A stretch of 64,000 nucleotides of DNA from Ptychodera flava (GCF_041260155.1 NC_091947.1:32373528-32437527), one strand, 5' to 3'; counted from the first letter of the stretch, positions 48,850-61,345 are shown. Notes: generated by a model not told the origin, from the letters alone. Numbers and translations: made by a program.

Positions 48850-49560
48850 AATCGCAGGGGGGATTGTATTCCAAGTACTCGCAGCATTTGAATTGTTTGC
48901 CCCTATCCTTATCATGGGACTCCGTAAAGTTCCTGGTCCGTTTCGACCACTTTACTTTCTGAACAGCGTGAACCTGTTTCTTCTTTGTTGTCATTGCTTC
49001 TATCTGAGATTTGCTACTTTCTGCAGCACGACACATATCAATGGCCTTGGCCAATGTGGTTGGAGTTTCTCTCAGCAATCTCCCTTTCAAGTGTACATCC
49101 CGAATACCTTTTACGATTCGGTGCAGAATATTCAATTCTTCCTGATTACCCTTGGTGAATTCACAAGATTTTGCTCTCTTTTTTAACTCTGTTAAGAATT
49201 GATCAATGGACTCACCCTCTTTTTGCCCACACTCCCAGAATCTGTATCGCTCAAACAGTGTGTTTTTCGGGGGTTGCAATGGTCCCGGAATTTCGCTAAG
49301 TTCTCGTTGAACTTGTCTTTGTCGGACGCCGGGTCAAAACTGAAGGTGTCATACAATTTAACAGCATCATGCCCCACGCAGTGGAAAAGTAGCGCGAATT
49401 CTATACCTTCATCAGCGGTGTCTTCTACTCGGGACGCCTTCAGGTATATCATGATTTTTCGTTCGAATCGGCGCCAGTTTTCCGACAGATTTCCTTCCTG
49501 AGAAAGGGGCTCCGGTTCTTTCAGCTGTACATGTAACATCGGCGGTTGTGGCTGCCATTG
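48850..49560 (-). pseudogene. Ty3 gag (frameshifted)
   Basis: EPEPLSQEGNLSENWRRFER and HCVGHDAVKLYDTFSFDP in one frame, then NTLFERYRFWECGQKEGESI and GIRDVHLKGRLLRE in another. The switch is near 49270. The capsid-like layout is typical of Ty3 Gag. The sequence is cut at about 48840 by an insert. Confidence 0.8.
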
Positions 49561-49624
49561 TGCAAAACCCGTGGATAATTTGGTCTTTTTTGTTTGTTTT
49601 ACGGCGATCCCACTCCTGACACCA

Positions 49625-49740
49625 TGTGGCGTTCATTCAACAGAACACCTTACAAAAATACAGACCATAATATGAACTTCCGGATCTATAGGAGTTTTGG
49701 GTAATATGTACGTCATAATAATACTAAACAATATGTGACA
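49625..49740 (-). repeat. 5' LTR of the Ty3 element
   Basis: On the minus strand starts TGTCACATATTG and ends AACGCCACA. The next bases inward, TGGTGTCAGGAGTGGGATCG (49605-49624), fit a tRNA primer-binding site directly adjoining the LTR. Confidence 0.88.
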
Positions 49741-50640
49741 GAAAGATTGAAAAAAAAACTGAATTTAAAGCATCGAATGGATGGGCTTGACAGTTTTAAC
49801 AAACGCCATAATGTCACATTTCACATTGTCAACAGTTAAAGCGCAGATGTATCCGAAGACATGGTCAAGTCATTGAATTCCCGGCTATCCACAATCATTG
49901 ACGGTTACTCACCCAGCGACATTTTCAACATGGATGAAACTAGTACTTTCTATCGTGCCCTTCTAGACAAGACATTTTTAATAAAAGGCAAGCACTCTTT
50001 CGGCGGATAATTAAGTCAAAAGAGCGTTTGACTTTGGTGGCATGTGTCAACATGAATGACGCGGAGCAAATGAAGACACTATAGTCACTGGTAAATCAGC
50101 GAAACCAAGATGCTTCAAATTTGGTTCAAACTCACTCATTGTATATTTGTCTGTCATATTTGTCTGTGCTGCTACAGGGATTTCGCGATTTATCAATGTC
50201 CTAGGTGCGTGCCAATGGATGGGACGACCTTGGAACGATGTTTCCAAAGAAACCATTGCAAACTGTTTTCGGAAAGCGGGATTGCCTGTCGAAGCAACCG
50301 GAGAAAGTGGCAAAAGGGGAAGTGACGACAGAGAACTTCATCGTCTCGTCGAAGCAACTGGTGAAACTCTACGAATAACCCAACATTGACGGGCAAAGAG
50401 TTCGTGAATTTCGACTGCGATGTTCCTACATCAAATCTTTCCGACGGATGGGAAGGCGTTTTCCTCGGCGATTTGCACAGTAGCAACGACAGTGACTGTG
50501 ATGGAGATGAAGAAATTTGCACTTGTGAAACATACAGGTATCATCAATAGTCTCACAGATATCGCGGAGGATTTACAGAAAGCCGTAACAATTCGTCACG
50601 TCACCGCTAAGTAGCAGACACCTGACCAGTTTTTCATCCG
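49741..50640 (+). pseudogene. pogo/Tigger-type transposase, DDE part
   Basis: Continues the gene interrupted at 44029: MDGLDSFNKRHNVTFHIVNS, GYSPSDIFNMDETSTFYRAL (first catalytic Asp in NMDET), LDKTFLIKGKHSFGG, then degraded KSKERLT-like and NQRNQDAS stretches. Acidic C-terminal codons follow to about 50614. Several stops and frameshifts. Element ends and TA target site could not be fixed. Confidence 0.8.
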
Positions 50641-50870
50641 CTAGTTTATACAAAAGTGACTGGGATTATTTCGGTTGAACATTTCATTTATACTTTTATT
50701 CTGATTGACGTACCCTTTCAAAATAAGACAAGCTTTTTGTTACTGTTTCATTTAAACTTGTATTCTGATTGATTTTTTAATTTCAAATTAAGACAACTTT
50801 GTTGTTATTCATATACTAAATAAAAACGTTCATATTTTACAATGTACAGTACACGTCATTCATTGCTCGA

Positions 50871-50880
50871 GATATATATA

Positions 50881-50943
<63 letters not shown>

Positions 50944-50947
50944 CACA

Positions 50948-51028
<81 letters not shown>
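50871..51028. repeat. (TA)n(CA)n(TA)n microsatellite
   Basis: Right edge of the transposon nest; sequence after it aligns to intron 7A from about 16441. Confidence 0.95.
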
Positions 51029-51032
<4 letters not shown>

Positions 51033-51316
51033 GCAGCCAAACAGGATTTTTAGTTAAACGAATTTTATATGCGACTACCATAGTGCGTCTTGACAGTAAT
51101 TCGCGTCATTAAAAGTTCAAGTTACTCGCATTCAACTCACATTTGTATAGTCCCGGAAATAGAATACTAATCAAATTTATTAGAGCCTATGAAATTAACG
51201 CATATGAAGGTTTGGAATTTAATTGTCTGCAGTTAAAACTATTATAAGCACTACTCTGCATTTATTGTGTTAAGTATTTTCCTTATGTGATAATATTTAA
51301 CATTATTGTTTTGTAG

Positions 51317-51475
51317 CTCATTTGTCGATATCTATTGTATCCATTTGCTTGGTTGATGGGAGTGGAAACCGCTGACTGTGAGATCGTTGCTGAACTGATA
51401 GGTGTCAAGACTTTCCTAAACGAATTTGTTGCATACTTGCAGTTGGCAGATCTCGTCAAGAATGGAGCAATATCG
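51317..51475 (+). CDS. SLC28: CNT copy B exon 8 (NEFVAY)
   Basis: Acceptor TTTTGTAG, donor ATATCG|GTATGT; 53 codons. GVKTFLNEFVAY keeps the CNT signature. It lies 8.6 kb from exon 7B because of the transposon nest; in A the same intron is 515 bases. Confidence 0.93.
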
Positions 51476-52236
51476 GTATGTCAATCAGAGAAATCTACCT
51501 CACACCCGTGGCTACTTAACTGTTTATCAAGCCTACTTGATGCAGGAAAGACAAAATCGACCTTGCGAAGGGTTGTAAGTGAGAGCTAACGATTGGCTCC
51601 CTGTGTTAAAGCTTGAGACACAAGATACCTCTTCCACAAATTAAAGCCTCTACACAGTAATTAGTTTATTGAAGCAACACCTTTTTCATGGGATCACTGT
51701 TGTCAGCGTCACACAAACTTAGCGTCACATTAAGATAGTGTGTCTAGCTGAATCGAAATCAGCTGCACTGATTTCCATAAACCTAAAAACTGGAGACATT
51801 GTGATAAGGAGAAAAATATAAACAACAACATTCATAATTGGTCTACAGACAATAGTTTGTCAGTTACAATGACACCAGTTTTTCCAATTGTTATCCAGTA
51901 GATCAAGCTTCCATTATTTGACTAAGATAACGACGCAGGAGAATACAAGATGCCATCACAAACATCTTCCTTACTATATTTGTAATTTAATTGAAAGTGG
52001 TAAAATATTCAGCCCTACGCTATACAATAGTACCTTTGCAAACTTCGAAATCGAAATTTGTCTTTCACAAAATTAGGAACATAGACCTTCGTAAGACATA
52101 TATAGATCCTGCAAATCCATAATTTTTGAAATAATCCAGCAAGAGAAGTAAAATTAGCCAAAGCTAATAACATGCTAGATAAATCTCATTTAAAGGGCTA
52201 GTTGCTACACTTGTTTTATCGATTTTAACTTCACAG

Positions 52237-52417
52237 GTGCGATCTCAAGTCATAGCTACTTATGCACTTTGCGGCTTTACCAGCCTTGACAGCCTCGGTA
52301 TAATGATTGGAGTGCTAGGACCCATGATACCGGAGAGAAAGGGCGAGTTGGCGGTGACATGTATCAGAGCTATCTTCGCAGCCACCATAGCTTGTTGTAT
52401 GACAGCGTGCGTTGCCG
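52237..52417 (+). CDS. SLC28: CNT copy B exon 9
   Basis: Acceptor CTTCACAG, donor GTTGCCG|GTGAGT; 181 bases. LCGFTSLDSLGIMIG: the TM8 Asn kept in copy A is Ser here, while the downstream Ser is kept. This is the reverse of the pattern in copy A. Confidence 0.91.
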
Positions 52418-54250
52418 GTGAGTGCTTTCTGTTTAAGTTCGAATTCGGTCTAGTAAGATATAATATATGCATAGTTAGTGATGTTTTTGTTCTCTGTATC
52501 GCTTTTCTACTCGTAACTGAAAATTAAATTCAAAGGGAGATTCCGTTCACAACATATCAAACCTATGATTACAAAATTACATAGAAAACCTATCATTAGT
52601 TGCGACATACATATTTTAACACTTGTTTTTTTACCATTTGATATTGAACTTCACATTTGAATAATCATCCCTCTCCCATTTTATAATCATATGCAGTCAT
52701 ATCCATGGCTATATTTTCCTCGTTTCTCGTTTCTATAATTTAACATTTGCACTCATACGGCAATCGCTACAACGGTATGCTATTTGTTAGACAAGCTAGT
52801 ATATGCAGATATCCATTCCCACGTTTGGTTTGAACAACTTCGAGACTGCCTATGGTATTCACAGTAAACGATGCCGGATGACAGCGCGACGAAAGTCAGT
52901 TGTAGTTCGATGAATGACGAAGAGTTGTCTAAACAGAGAGCTATCAAAGTACTGATCCGTTTGTTTCGGACCCAACTCAAATGGTTGTTCGGATAATTGT
53001 AGACGACAAGATAATAAATCCGGATTCGAAGTATTGAGTTGGACGTAAAATAAATCCCGACTACCCTTTGAGTACGGTCGCTGACCCGCATTAAGAAACA
53101 CTAACTTCAAAAGACAAAACGTATATATTTGTGGACATCATTGTAATTTCAAAAGACAAATGTTTAGCTCTGCATGACGCTTTCGTCATACTTTGAGGTA
53201 ACGATACTTATTGATCAATGCATGGTCTGTTAATTCATTGCATACTTATCTCACATACATCGACATGACTTACTGCCAGCTAACGAAAATGTAATACATC
53301 GATGTGAAGTATGACTATCAGAACGCGGCGTCGATGAATGTCAAAAATTACTGATAAAACTGTCCAAGTACACTCATATCATGAAAATAAAAGTGTTATC
53401 ATTGTTCACAAGTAGAAACGATTATCGAACTGATAGCATGACAAATGTTCAAAGGTGTGTGACAATCAAAATACGAGTCTAAATGTTTGAATTCGATTTA
53501 TTTTAATTATTAAGTGTTTTGTTACGTCCCTAAAACACCTGTCTAGAATAAGGAGTATAGCAAAGCAATCGCGCAAAAGACAAATACAGTTTTATCTTAA
53601 AAGCAGTTTACATAACGAAACTGTCTTATCGTAATAATTACATTTGTGAAAGGAACTTTGATCACAATAAAGCATATAGGAAAGAACTTTTTCCAGTGAC
53701 ATTAAATATTTATGCTAATCCTGTAAAGTGCAGAGTTTGAACTGCTTCACAAATGAATAATGAAAGGAAAGACCTATCAATTATAAAATCGTTTCATAAT
53801 TTATATTACAATAAACTATAATGTTATTGTCATTATTATTATCATTAGCATTGAAAGAGTTATGTTGAATGAGAAAAAGCAATGATATTGCGACATTTTC
53901 ACATTTTCTCCACAGGAATATATTTCACATGAAATGGTATCCTAGTCTGATGCGACTGGGCATTGAAAATCTTTCAAATCAAACAAGAGTATGCACTTGT
54001 CTGCTCATTGCTGTACATTCACAGTCTTCGCATGAAATTTTCAAATTATTCATCGAATTTGTATACAATCAGATTTTATTTTCAGATATCATCTTCTTAA
54101 TATTTTCTTTACCGAACCTTCACTATCTCATTAATTTAAGACGTCTGTCACTTACCTAATACCAGCTTCTCAAGAAATGTGGTTCCTTATTTATATTGAT
54201 ACTTTGTAATCGATAACGATTTTTAAATTTTTTTATCGTGTTAATTTCAG

Positions 54251-54360
54251 GGCTCCTGTACGATGATGGGCGCCGCCTATTTGACTCATCATATATTATC
54301 GATGATGTTGCAAATGCTACATCACCATTTCTTGCCAATACCACTGATATGCCTATGTGA
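54251..54360 (+). CDS. SLC28: CNT copy B exon 10 and stop
   Basis: Acceptor TTAATTTCAG; ends TGA at 54358-54360 with the same length as A. Encodes GLLYDDGRRLFDSS and the NATS/NTTD tail. The sequence after the stop departs from A within a few bases and resumes alignment near 55010. Confidence 0.86.
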
Positions 54361-55010
54361 ACGGAAGTATGACCGACTAACTATCAGGTTCACCGATCGT
54401 CGTGACATCTGTATCACTCACTAGCCAAAGTAATGTGCATTTTGCAGAACTACACCACCAATGACGAAATACTTACAGGGAAATATAATGCATTGAATTC
54501 AAAGTTTGACTAGTTTCCAACCGACAACTTGCAACGCTAATCTGCGACTAATATCAATGGCATCATGACGTAAAAACCACATAAAATTATATTAATCATT
54601 TTAAATTAATTCGATTGATTAAACAAAGAAAAATTGTTACACGGTATGATATATGCTAGCACTAAATATAAATATTTAGTTATTCTTTATGCCTTCGAAG
54701 ATATATAGCAAAATTGAGGTCTATGGTACAAAATTTGCAAAGCGTTAAAATGTATTGCAGACAATTTTCTATCTTGTTATACCATGCAATATGTGTCACA
54801 TGCGTTGGCGTACTACTGAACGAAAAACTGATATCGTAGATCACAAATATCATCAATGCACCCTTTCAGAGAAATCATACACTTCAGTTGGATTAACTCC
54901 GATTTATTACTTAAAGTTCCGCCTTTGCATGATAAGTCACAGTGGAGCTTCATCATGTAACTTTCGCTATGTAACGCCTAAACAGATCCATCTGTTGTAT
55001 CCGTTCAATT
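54361..55010. other. 650 bases after copy B stop, absent from copy A
   Basis: Alignment with the copy A 3' flank stops a few bases after TGA and resumes at AACAAAATTGC (A 20894, B about 55014). The frame at 54755-55084 has no recognisable product and crosses the boundary. Confidence 0.5.
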
Positions 55011-56839
55011 TAACAAAATTGCATGTCCATGAAGCAGTTAATCAGGACAATAGCGCCACTGATAAGAGGTGGTACAACATGTAATATTTCGATGATTGAA
55101 CTTCTCAAATGATATACCTAATCGATATTAATAGAAATTTTGTTTGAATGTTTGACTTAGTTTAATACCAATAAGTTGTATCTTAGTCAAAAGTCTTCAT
55201 GTAAATCACAATCTCTTTAGTATCTCAGAAGTTGTAAAATGTATTCATTATACGCTTGAGCTAAAGAATAATGTCTTGACAAATAGGGAAAGTTTATTAT
55301 TTCAAAATTTCAAAACATGAATGACCAATTTAAAAATTTAAATCTTCCTTTTCTTATACATGTCATGCAACACATATTTGAGTAATTTTGAGAACAAATG
55401 ATGGTATGACGCTGGGTTCTCAGTTTCTTTCTTGTTTAATTCTAATTCTCGGTACCTTAAATACGATTTTGCCACCTAAGTGAGGCATAAAAGACTTGTG
55501 CGGTCGTCCGCATTTTCAATATAGCAGATTTCTACAGATCATGCAGTTTGCCCCCCACCCCCCCCCAACTCCCCAGCACAAGACAAAAGCTATTTAAGGT
55601 AACGAGAATTCATATTGATATATACGTTAATCAGACTTACTGGGATTGCTCATCATCAATATATCGATGAGTGCTGTTTAAATTCATGGCAATCACTAGC
55701 TTCATATCAAGGTCTGTGAAGAGATTGTATGGATGGAGTTTCATAAGAGTACACAACTAAGACTGCTGGAAGTAGTGCAAATTTGTACCCATTGGAAAGT
55801 CTTGAGTACTCTAACTTAATTTAAAAATGTGTTAAGTACTTTGTCGATTCAGAAGATCAATATTTATTAACGTCCTATTAGTAAACGTATATCATTGAGT
55901 TATTACTCAACTCTTGCTGAATCGGGGCACCACAGCCATGACGAACATCTAACTACTTGTCGACGAAGATCGTTTAGTTTTTATACCATTTTATTAGAAT
56001 AAAAGGCAAATAAATCAAAAGATATAACCACATATAATTTTAATCATTTCAATCATAGTAAAGTTTTATTCAACTGCGGCAATTTGACGTACCGCAACGG
56101 CTATCACATGTGATGTAAAGTGTTTGCTGATTCAGTATCAAAAAGTGTACAGACTCGACCAGTATAATTTAATATGTAAAGGTTATAATTATTGGAAACA
56201 GCACAGGCAAGCTGTCACCCAATTTTATGAATTATTTTATCAAATAGGTAAATGTGATTAAAATCGACTCGATCTATTTAATGTACCATATCAAATAAAT
56301 AAATATAATTATGTGATTGTGTAATATGTGATTTTGACAGTCATTTTTCGAAATCTTGCCAGGCTTTTCATTATAATCTAGTCTCATACACATTTTCGGT
56401 CTTTTCGTATCCAGGTTTTGTCTTTCCATAGTTAATGTAGTCCTGTTTTCATTGTTATTTTAAATATTCTGCATTTTTAACCGAGACCTATGATTACGTT
56501 TTGCTGTATATCTGATTTATCGTAAATTACTGATAGAAATATTAATTCAATGATATATGTATACAGGGCTAGAATATTATTCGCGTTTTGATCTCATTTT
56601 TGTGTGTTTCATGACCATTGTCTTTAGGATTACACTTATCTATTTACGTTATAATGATTGCTCGTAAATAAAGTGTTACAGTTAGTACTCAATATTGTAA
56701 GCTAATCTCGTAAACATGTGGATTTATTTAAAGTTTTTTACTTAAAAAATTATATATCTACTCTGTAATGAATATAAACTAGTATCTTTCTAACATTAAC
56801 TGTTTACTTGAAACTCTCTTTCCACTTACCAGTGTCTGC

Positions 56840-57390
56840 AATTTTAGTACCCATGATAGTCCACTGTTGGTGTCGTTTTTCATTCCGGCACTTTGACAGT
56901 CGGCGTTTAGCGCTTAAAAGCAAAAAAACTGTTGTAAGTGAAAATAGTGACTCATGTAGAGATTAAGTGATACCATTAACGAATGAATGCCAGTCATTGA
57001 AATACAGCCGTTTCATTGGATAACCTCAGAATACAGGTTTATGGAAGAACTGTTACAGTACTCATTCCCATTCAGGGCAATATATCTGTATGATTTGCAC
57101 TGAGTAAAAAGTTGGAGACTCCCTCGCGATACTCTGGAATGTTCCACCTACCTCAACACCCAGCGTCAGTGTTTGTTCTGCCCCCCTCTAATTTTCTGTC
57201 CTCCTGCTGTTACTGATGTTTGTTCCATAACAACAAAATGATCATTATTTGATCACATTCTTAAGTGCTCATGTCTAGAAATATACTAACCATAATATAA
57301 TATTCAAAATCTATCAGGCCGGCGACTTTGGAGCCCAGAGAAACATTTTTGAATAAAAAGGAGAAACATTTCAAAAATCTATACATAGGC
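56840..57390. repeat. third, rearranged partial copy of the upstream flank
   Basis: 56840-56910 resembles 2690-2760 and 57020-57390 resembles 1830-2190, so the two blocks are in the opposite order to their order near copy A. No CNT exon follows in the remaining 6.6 kb. Confidence 0.6.
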
Positions 57391-59820
57391 ATATCTTATC
57401 GTCGTTTGAACAAACTTGACTGAAGGTATCTCAAGGGACCTTAAAAAGAATTTTCGTAGATATAAGGCATGCAGCTTTACAGAATCAAACTTCAATTTGT
57501 GTTTTCTGTTGAGCGTTTTTGGGAGTTACAGAGTCCGCAATAAAATCATATGGAGACGGAACTATCAACCTCTGTCAAGTCTCGTACTATCTTCATACTA
57601 CAAGGCTGTCACTCTCAAAATATGTAGTGATAGTTTCAAGCCACTGGGACATATGCTTTATAGACACGGAACATGGGAAATACTTAAACAAAGTAAGAAT
57701 TATTGTCGGGTTGCGGTGTGGCAAGCCTTGGTACAACATGTTGTTTCTCAGATATCATCGCGTGATGTACCAACATGACAACGTCTTCACCTGGTAAAAA
57801 GTACTTTCATTTTATTAGTCTGCAGAATCGTGATGTGACCATTACAATAAATGTGGGTTACGTCAGAAAGTAGAAACGCATGTCATTAGGCTGCATTTAC
57901 ACATACTGGAGGGGGCTGGACGAAATCAAGAGGGGATTATAAAGTTCTGAGGTGTTGTAGAGAGGTGTTTGAACTGTTTGCACTAGGTATACGGCTGGGA
58001 TCAGAAAACAGTTTGGTTTCCTTTTTTACCTTTTCAGAGTCCACAGGTTGGTGGATAATTCAATTGAAAAAATGAATGAATAACATTGTTATGTCATCCT
58101 ATGCCTCTAATGTGAATAATAATATTTTATAGCATTTCATAACTTTTATTTTGAAACAATCTAAAACAATATAAGTGCCCTTGAATTTTCGCAAGTAAAA
58201 ACAACAAGTGGACCTTGTGACAGCGGACATAAACTAGCTGCAACTGTTGATAATTTTGTTCAATATTTCTGTTTAATGTATCAACGACAATTTCAATTGT
58301 CAACAAAGCCTTTATATGTATATACTCTTGTTGATGATTGAATTTGAGTCCAAAGCTAAATTCACCTGTCACGGATACAAATGCAAATTACACAAACACA
58401 AGCTGTGTTGACAGGCTGAATACAACAGGATAAAGATGTAAAACAAGAGATTGGAGTTGACACAGAGAACAAAAACTTTAAAAAAATATATAAAAATTGT
58501 ATTTTAATATTGTTGGCTTAACAAATGTTTGGCCTTATAATAGTGGGGATGAATATATGATTGTAAAATTTGACCCCAACTGTTTTTACAAGTCAACCAC
58601 CCCTGATAGTTTTACCGACCCCCCTCCCCGTGAAGAAAAACATGCTCCCTAATTTTAAGTCGTTTCTTGTATCAGGATATGTCCCAAGATCTCAAAAAAT
58701 TGAATTTCCTTATGGTGCAGTGAAAATATCTCAAAAAGTGTCAGATGATATCACGTCATCATAAACGCAGAAATTGCTTTGTGGCTGTATCTATTTGTAT
58801 GTACAGACACAAACATGCTTCAGTGTTTGAAGTTCTTTTCCGTTCATGAATCGGCGTTTGTAGCTGTTTTACTTTTAGAGGGATTGTTCAGATTCAGTCT
58901 GGGGGCGGTGGATTCATGGGGTCACCCTGTTTTTGACTTTGGTAATGGGGTCACCATGTTTTTGAAATGCCCGATAGAAGGGGGAGTCAGATGTATAATA
59001 AATACATCGTACAGCCACAAATTGCATCATTCAGTTGCATTTTTGGCGTGCCCTTCGGCGCGTAACTTTAACATATCAAACTAATAAATCAGAGATATCT
59101 TTGCGAATTGAAAGTCTGTTTTGCAAAGCATTATACCAGCCACGAATTGCATTATTCAGTTTCAGTTTTCTGCACGCCCTTAGGGCGCAGAACTTCAATA
59201 TATCAGAGATATATCAATATGAAATAAGGTACACTTTTGTGATAAAAAAAAATATTTTTATCTCGTGGGCACGAGATACTATCTTGTGCGCACCAGATAG
59301 TATCTCGTGCAGAGATATCTTGATGCCTGTGAATAAAAAGTTTGCTTTAAAAAGTGTACTAATCATTATGAAATCTGGACTGCATATGGAAAGCATGACA
59401 AAATCCTTATTCTTTTCTGTTTTCCCTAGGAAAATTCAGCATATGGAAGTAACATGCACTAACATTCCACAGTACATTGATAGAGAGACATATTTTAGAA
59501 AATCCAAAAATGATAAGATATTTTTCATTGTCAATGATGCAACTCTTTTTCTCCCTGTCATAGGTTTTCAAATAAAAGGGTTTTTTTCATGAGTAAAATA
59601 ATAGTTAACAAAGGGTAGTTTTTGTCATTATTAGCTATGCTTTCAGGGTTTCAATGATAAAAGAAAAGATACTTTCAAACACTGTACAGATGTAATTGGA
59701 TGGCTGGCAACATTTGAAATGCCCACAGAAATTTTTGATTTATTGTTATTCTTTCTTTGATAATAGTGATTGACATCAATTTATATACAACAGTTCTTGA
59801 CATCTGGTTATGCATAGAAA
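57391..59820. other. noncoding region with short inverted repeats
   Basis: No recognised gene. Frames at 57416-57797 and 58570-59592 are open but resemble nothing I know. Repeated blocks around CGTGCCCTTCGGCGCG (59045) and CACGCCCTTAGGGCGC (59170) are followed by similar AACTT-ATATCA text. A perfect hairpin lies at 59269-59310 (GCACGAGATACTATCT and its complement). Confidence 0.4.
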
Positions 59821-59843
59821 GTGTGAAATACACACACGCACAA

Positions 59844-59847
<4 letters not shown>

Positions 59848-59918
<71 letters not shown>

Positions 59919-59930
59919 TATAAGTATATA
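59848..59930. repeat. (TA)n microsatellite
   Basis: Imperfect TA tract preceded by ACACACGCACAAGTGTGTA. Confidence 0.95.
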
Positions 59931-60167
59931 AGTATACAGATGTCCTCGTGGGAAATTAGTGCTCGATGCCGAAAGCATTTAAGTACAAAGAAATAATATC
60001 TTCTACTTAAGTTTCATGCATCCTGCAATCTTCAGACTGAAGTCAAAGGATTCTTAGTCCTACACTCTTGGTTATATGTTTTAGACGTCGTACCATTCTA
60101 GTTGTAGGTGGTGTTAAAATTTTATAAATAATATTTCTTTTGGAGATGACACTTTGAAACCAACTCA

Positions 60168-60240
60168 GAGCGTTTGTTTAATAGCGTAGATTTGTCAGCA
60201 TTGATAATGTTGACAAATCTATGCTGTTAAACAAACGCTC
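60168..60240. repeat. 73-base near-perfect hairpin
   Basis: GAGCGTTTGTTTAATAGCGT at the left is mirrored by TGCTGTTAAACAAACGCTC at the right; the centre is CATTGATAATG. It could be a small MITE or a structured RNA; nothing else supports either. Confidence 0.6.
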
Positions 60241-61059
60241 AGGAGATGTAATTGGATTGCTGTACATATGAACAAGGTAGAGATCAGAGTAGTGCTTAAC
60301 GCAACGGAGGCGGGAGTAGGGTATTACATTTTTATTATCTTCTGAAGGGGATCAAAAATTTGTTTGTGTGGGTAAGGGTTCCATTAATTCGATGGAGGCG
60401 CACGAATAATTTGCCGGCCCACCCGCGGCCATAATAACTGAACGTCCCCTCAGGCATAGAAACACAATGAGACAAACAAAAAAACTATTGTCTCTTCGAG
60501 ACGTCAAATGGACAACTGAGTCCGAAAGTCAAGTAAATATAGATCCTTAGGGTCAATGAAGTAACGTATAATTACATTGATAAACACAAACGAACAATCT
60601 TTTGACTAATTGAAGGAAAATGTATTCACTTAAAGGAATTGGGTCAAAATACGGATGATAAAACATGTAAATGATAACGGTTATGCAGAAAACAAATACT
60701 CGATAGGCAAGATTCATGTAGATGTAACTTTGCTGTCGGACCGTATTCGGTGACAGTGACATTAGCAGGGGAGAGCGGTACCTCAGCGGTGAGAGCTCAT
60801 GGGACACCCGGCACCGGTGGACATAACGCAGAACACTGTTACTTTAAATTAATTTCCCATATTCATATCCCAGATTCGCATTTGCTACTAAATAATTATG
60901 ACCGACAAATAATGATTTTTTTGCTGCCTTCAAGTTTACTTACTGTCCATCTGCAGAAGAGTATTGTTTAGCAGGGCCTACACACAGGGGTTCCGTGTAA
61001 CTCTGAACGTCGATTTTATCGACAAATCTGGATGTTTTTGTAAAGCACTATTACTAATG

Positions 61060-61345
61060 TTTTGGAAGGGTCACCATTTACCGTAACCGCTGATGCTTGT
61101 TTTATTTTAACGTTTTCTGGTACTTGTAGAATTTTAATAATGTTTTTTGTAGTTTGACTGTTTTTACTCTGCAGAAATTTTCATCATTTTTAACCATGTA
61201 CGTTTTTAGCCTAATTTGATTGTTTTTTACATTTTAGTTTGTTATGCTTTGCTGGTATTTTATCAATTTTAAATGTGTAAAGCGCACTGAGACGTATGTG
61301 TAGTGCGCTTTAAAGAAATAAATATTATTATTATTATTATTATTT
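61060..61345 (+). mobile_element. retroelement 3' end with (ATT)n tail
   Basis: A T-rich stretch leads into a small hairpin, AAAGCGCACT-AGTGCGCTTT, then AAAGAAATAAATATTATTATT. This resembles common LINE/SINE 3' ends and the insert at 48470-48540. Confidence 0.5.

Larger units (their letters stand above)
44030..49740 (-). mobile_element. Ty3-type LTR retrotransposon, full length but decayed
   Basis: 116-base LTRs (TG...CA) at both ends, flanked by a 5-bp target-site duplication, GAAAG. Minus-strand order from the 5' LTR: primer-binding site, gag with zinc knuckle, protease, reverse transcriptase, RNase H, integrase. LTRs differ at about 13 of 116 positions, consistent with an old insertion. 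It sits inside the Tigger transposase and contains a GCGAGAA foldback and a ~520-base insert in gag. Confidence 0.9.
32710..54360 (+). pseudogene. SLC28: SLC28-type nucleoside transporter, copy B (intact apart from one TAG)
   Basis: Exons: 32710-32871, 34614-34897, 35617-35773, 37042-37233, 37524-37685, 41206-41465, 42544-42712, 51317-51475, 52237-52417, 54251-54360, probably preceded by 30361-30474. All phases match copy A, and all lengths match except exon 6B (one codon longer). Every splice site is usable, including the GC donor after exon 7. The only lesion is TAG at 34746-34748 in exon 2B, where copy A has TGG (Trp). It truncates the product within TM1, at codon 137 if the first exon is right. 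Beyond the stop the frame is clean and core motifs are kept (NEFVAY, GAYISFG), so constraint lasted until recently. HP1 reads GHTVA. It could also be a functional allele hit by a sequencing error or polymorphism. Confidence 0.85.
27850..56770. repeat. segmental duplication block B
   Basis: Partner of block A. It is longer because of later insertions: about 840 bases at 28303-29143, the 551-base element at 31718, the intron-6 foldback, the 8-kb intron-7 nest, and about 650 bases after the stop codon. The order of the shared pieces is the same as in A. Confidence 0.7.

Noticed and set aside
57416..57797. Two overlapping frames as an unknown gene
   Set aside because: No motif, no splice support, and a choice between frames is not possible.
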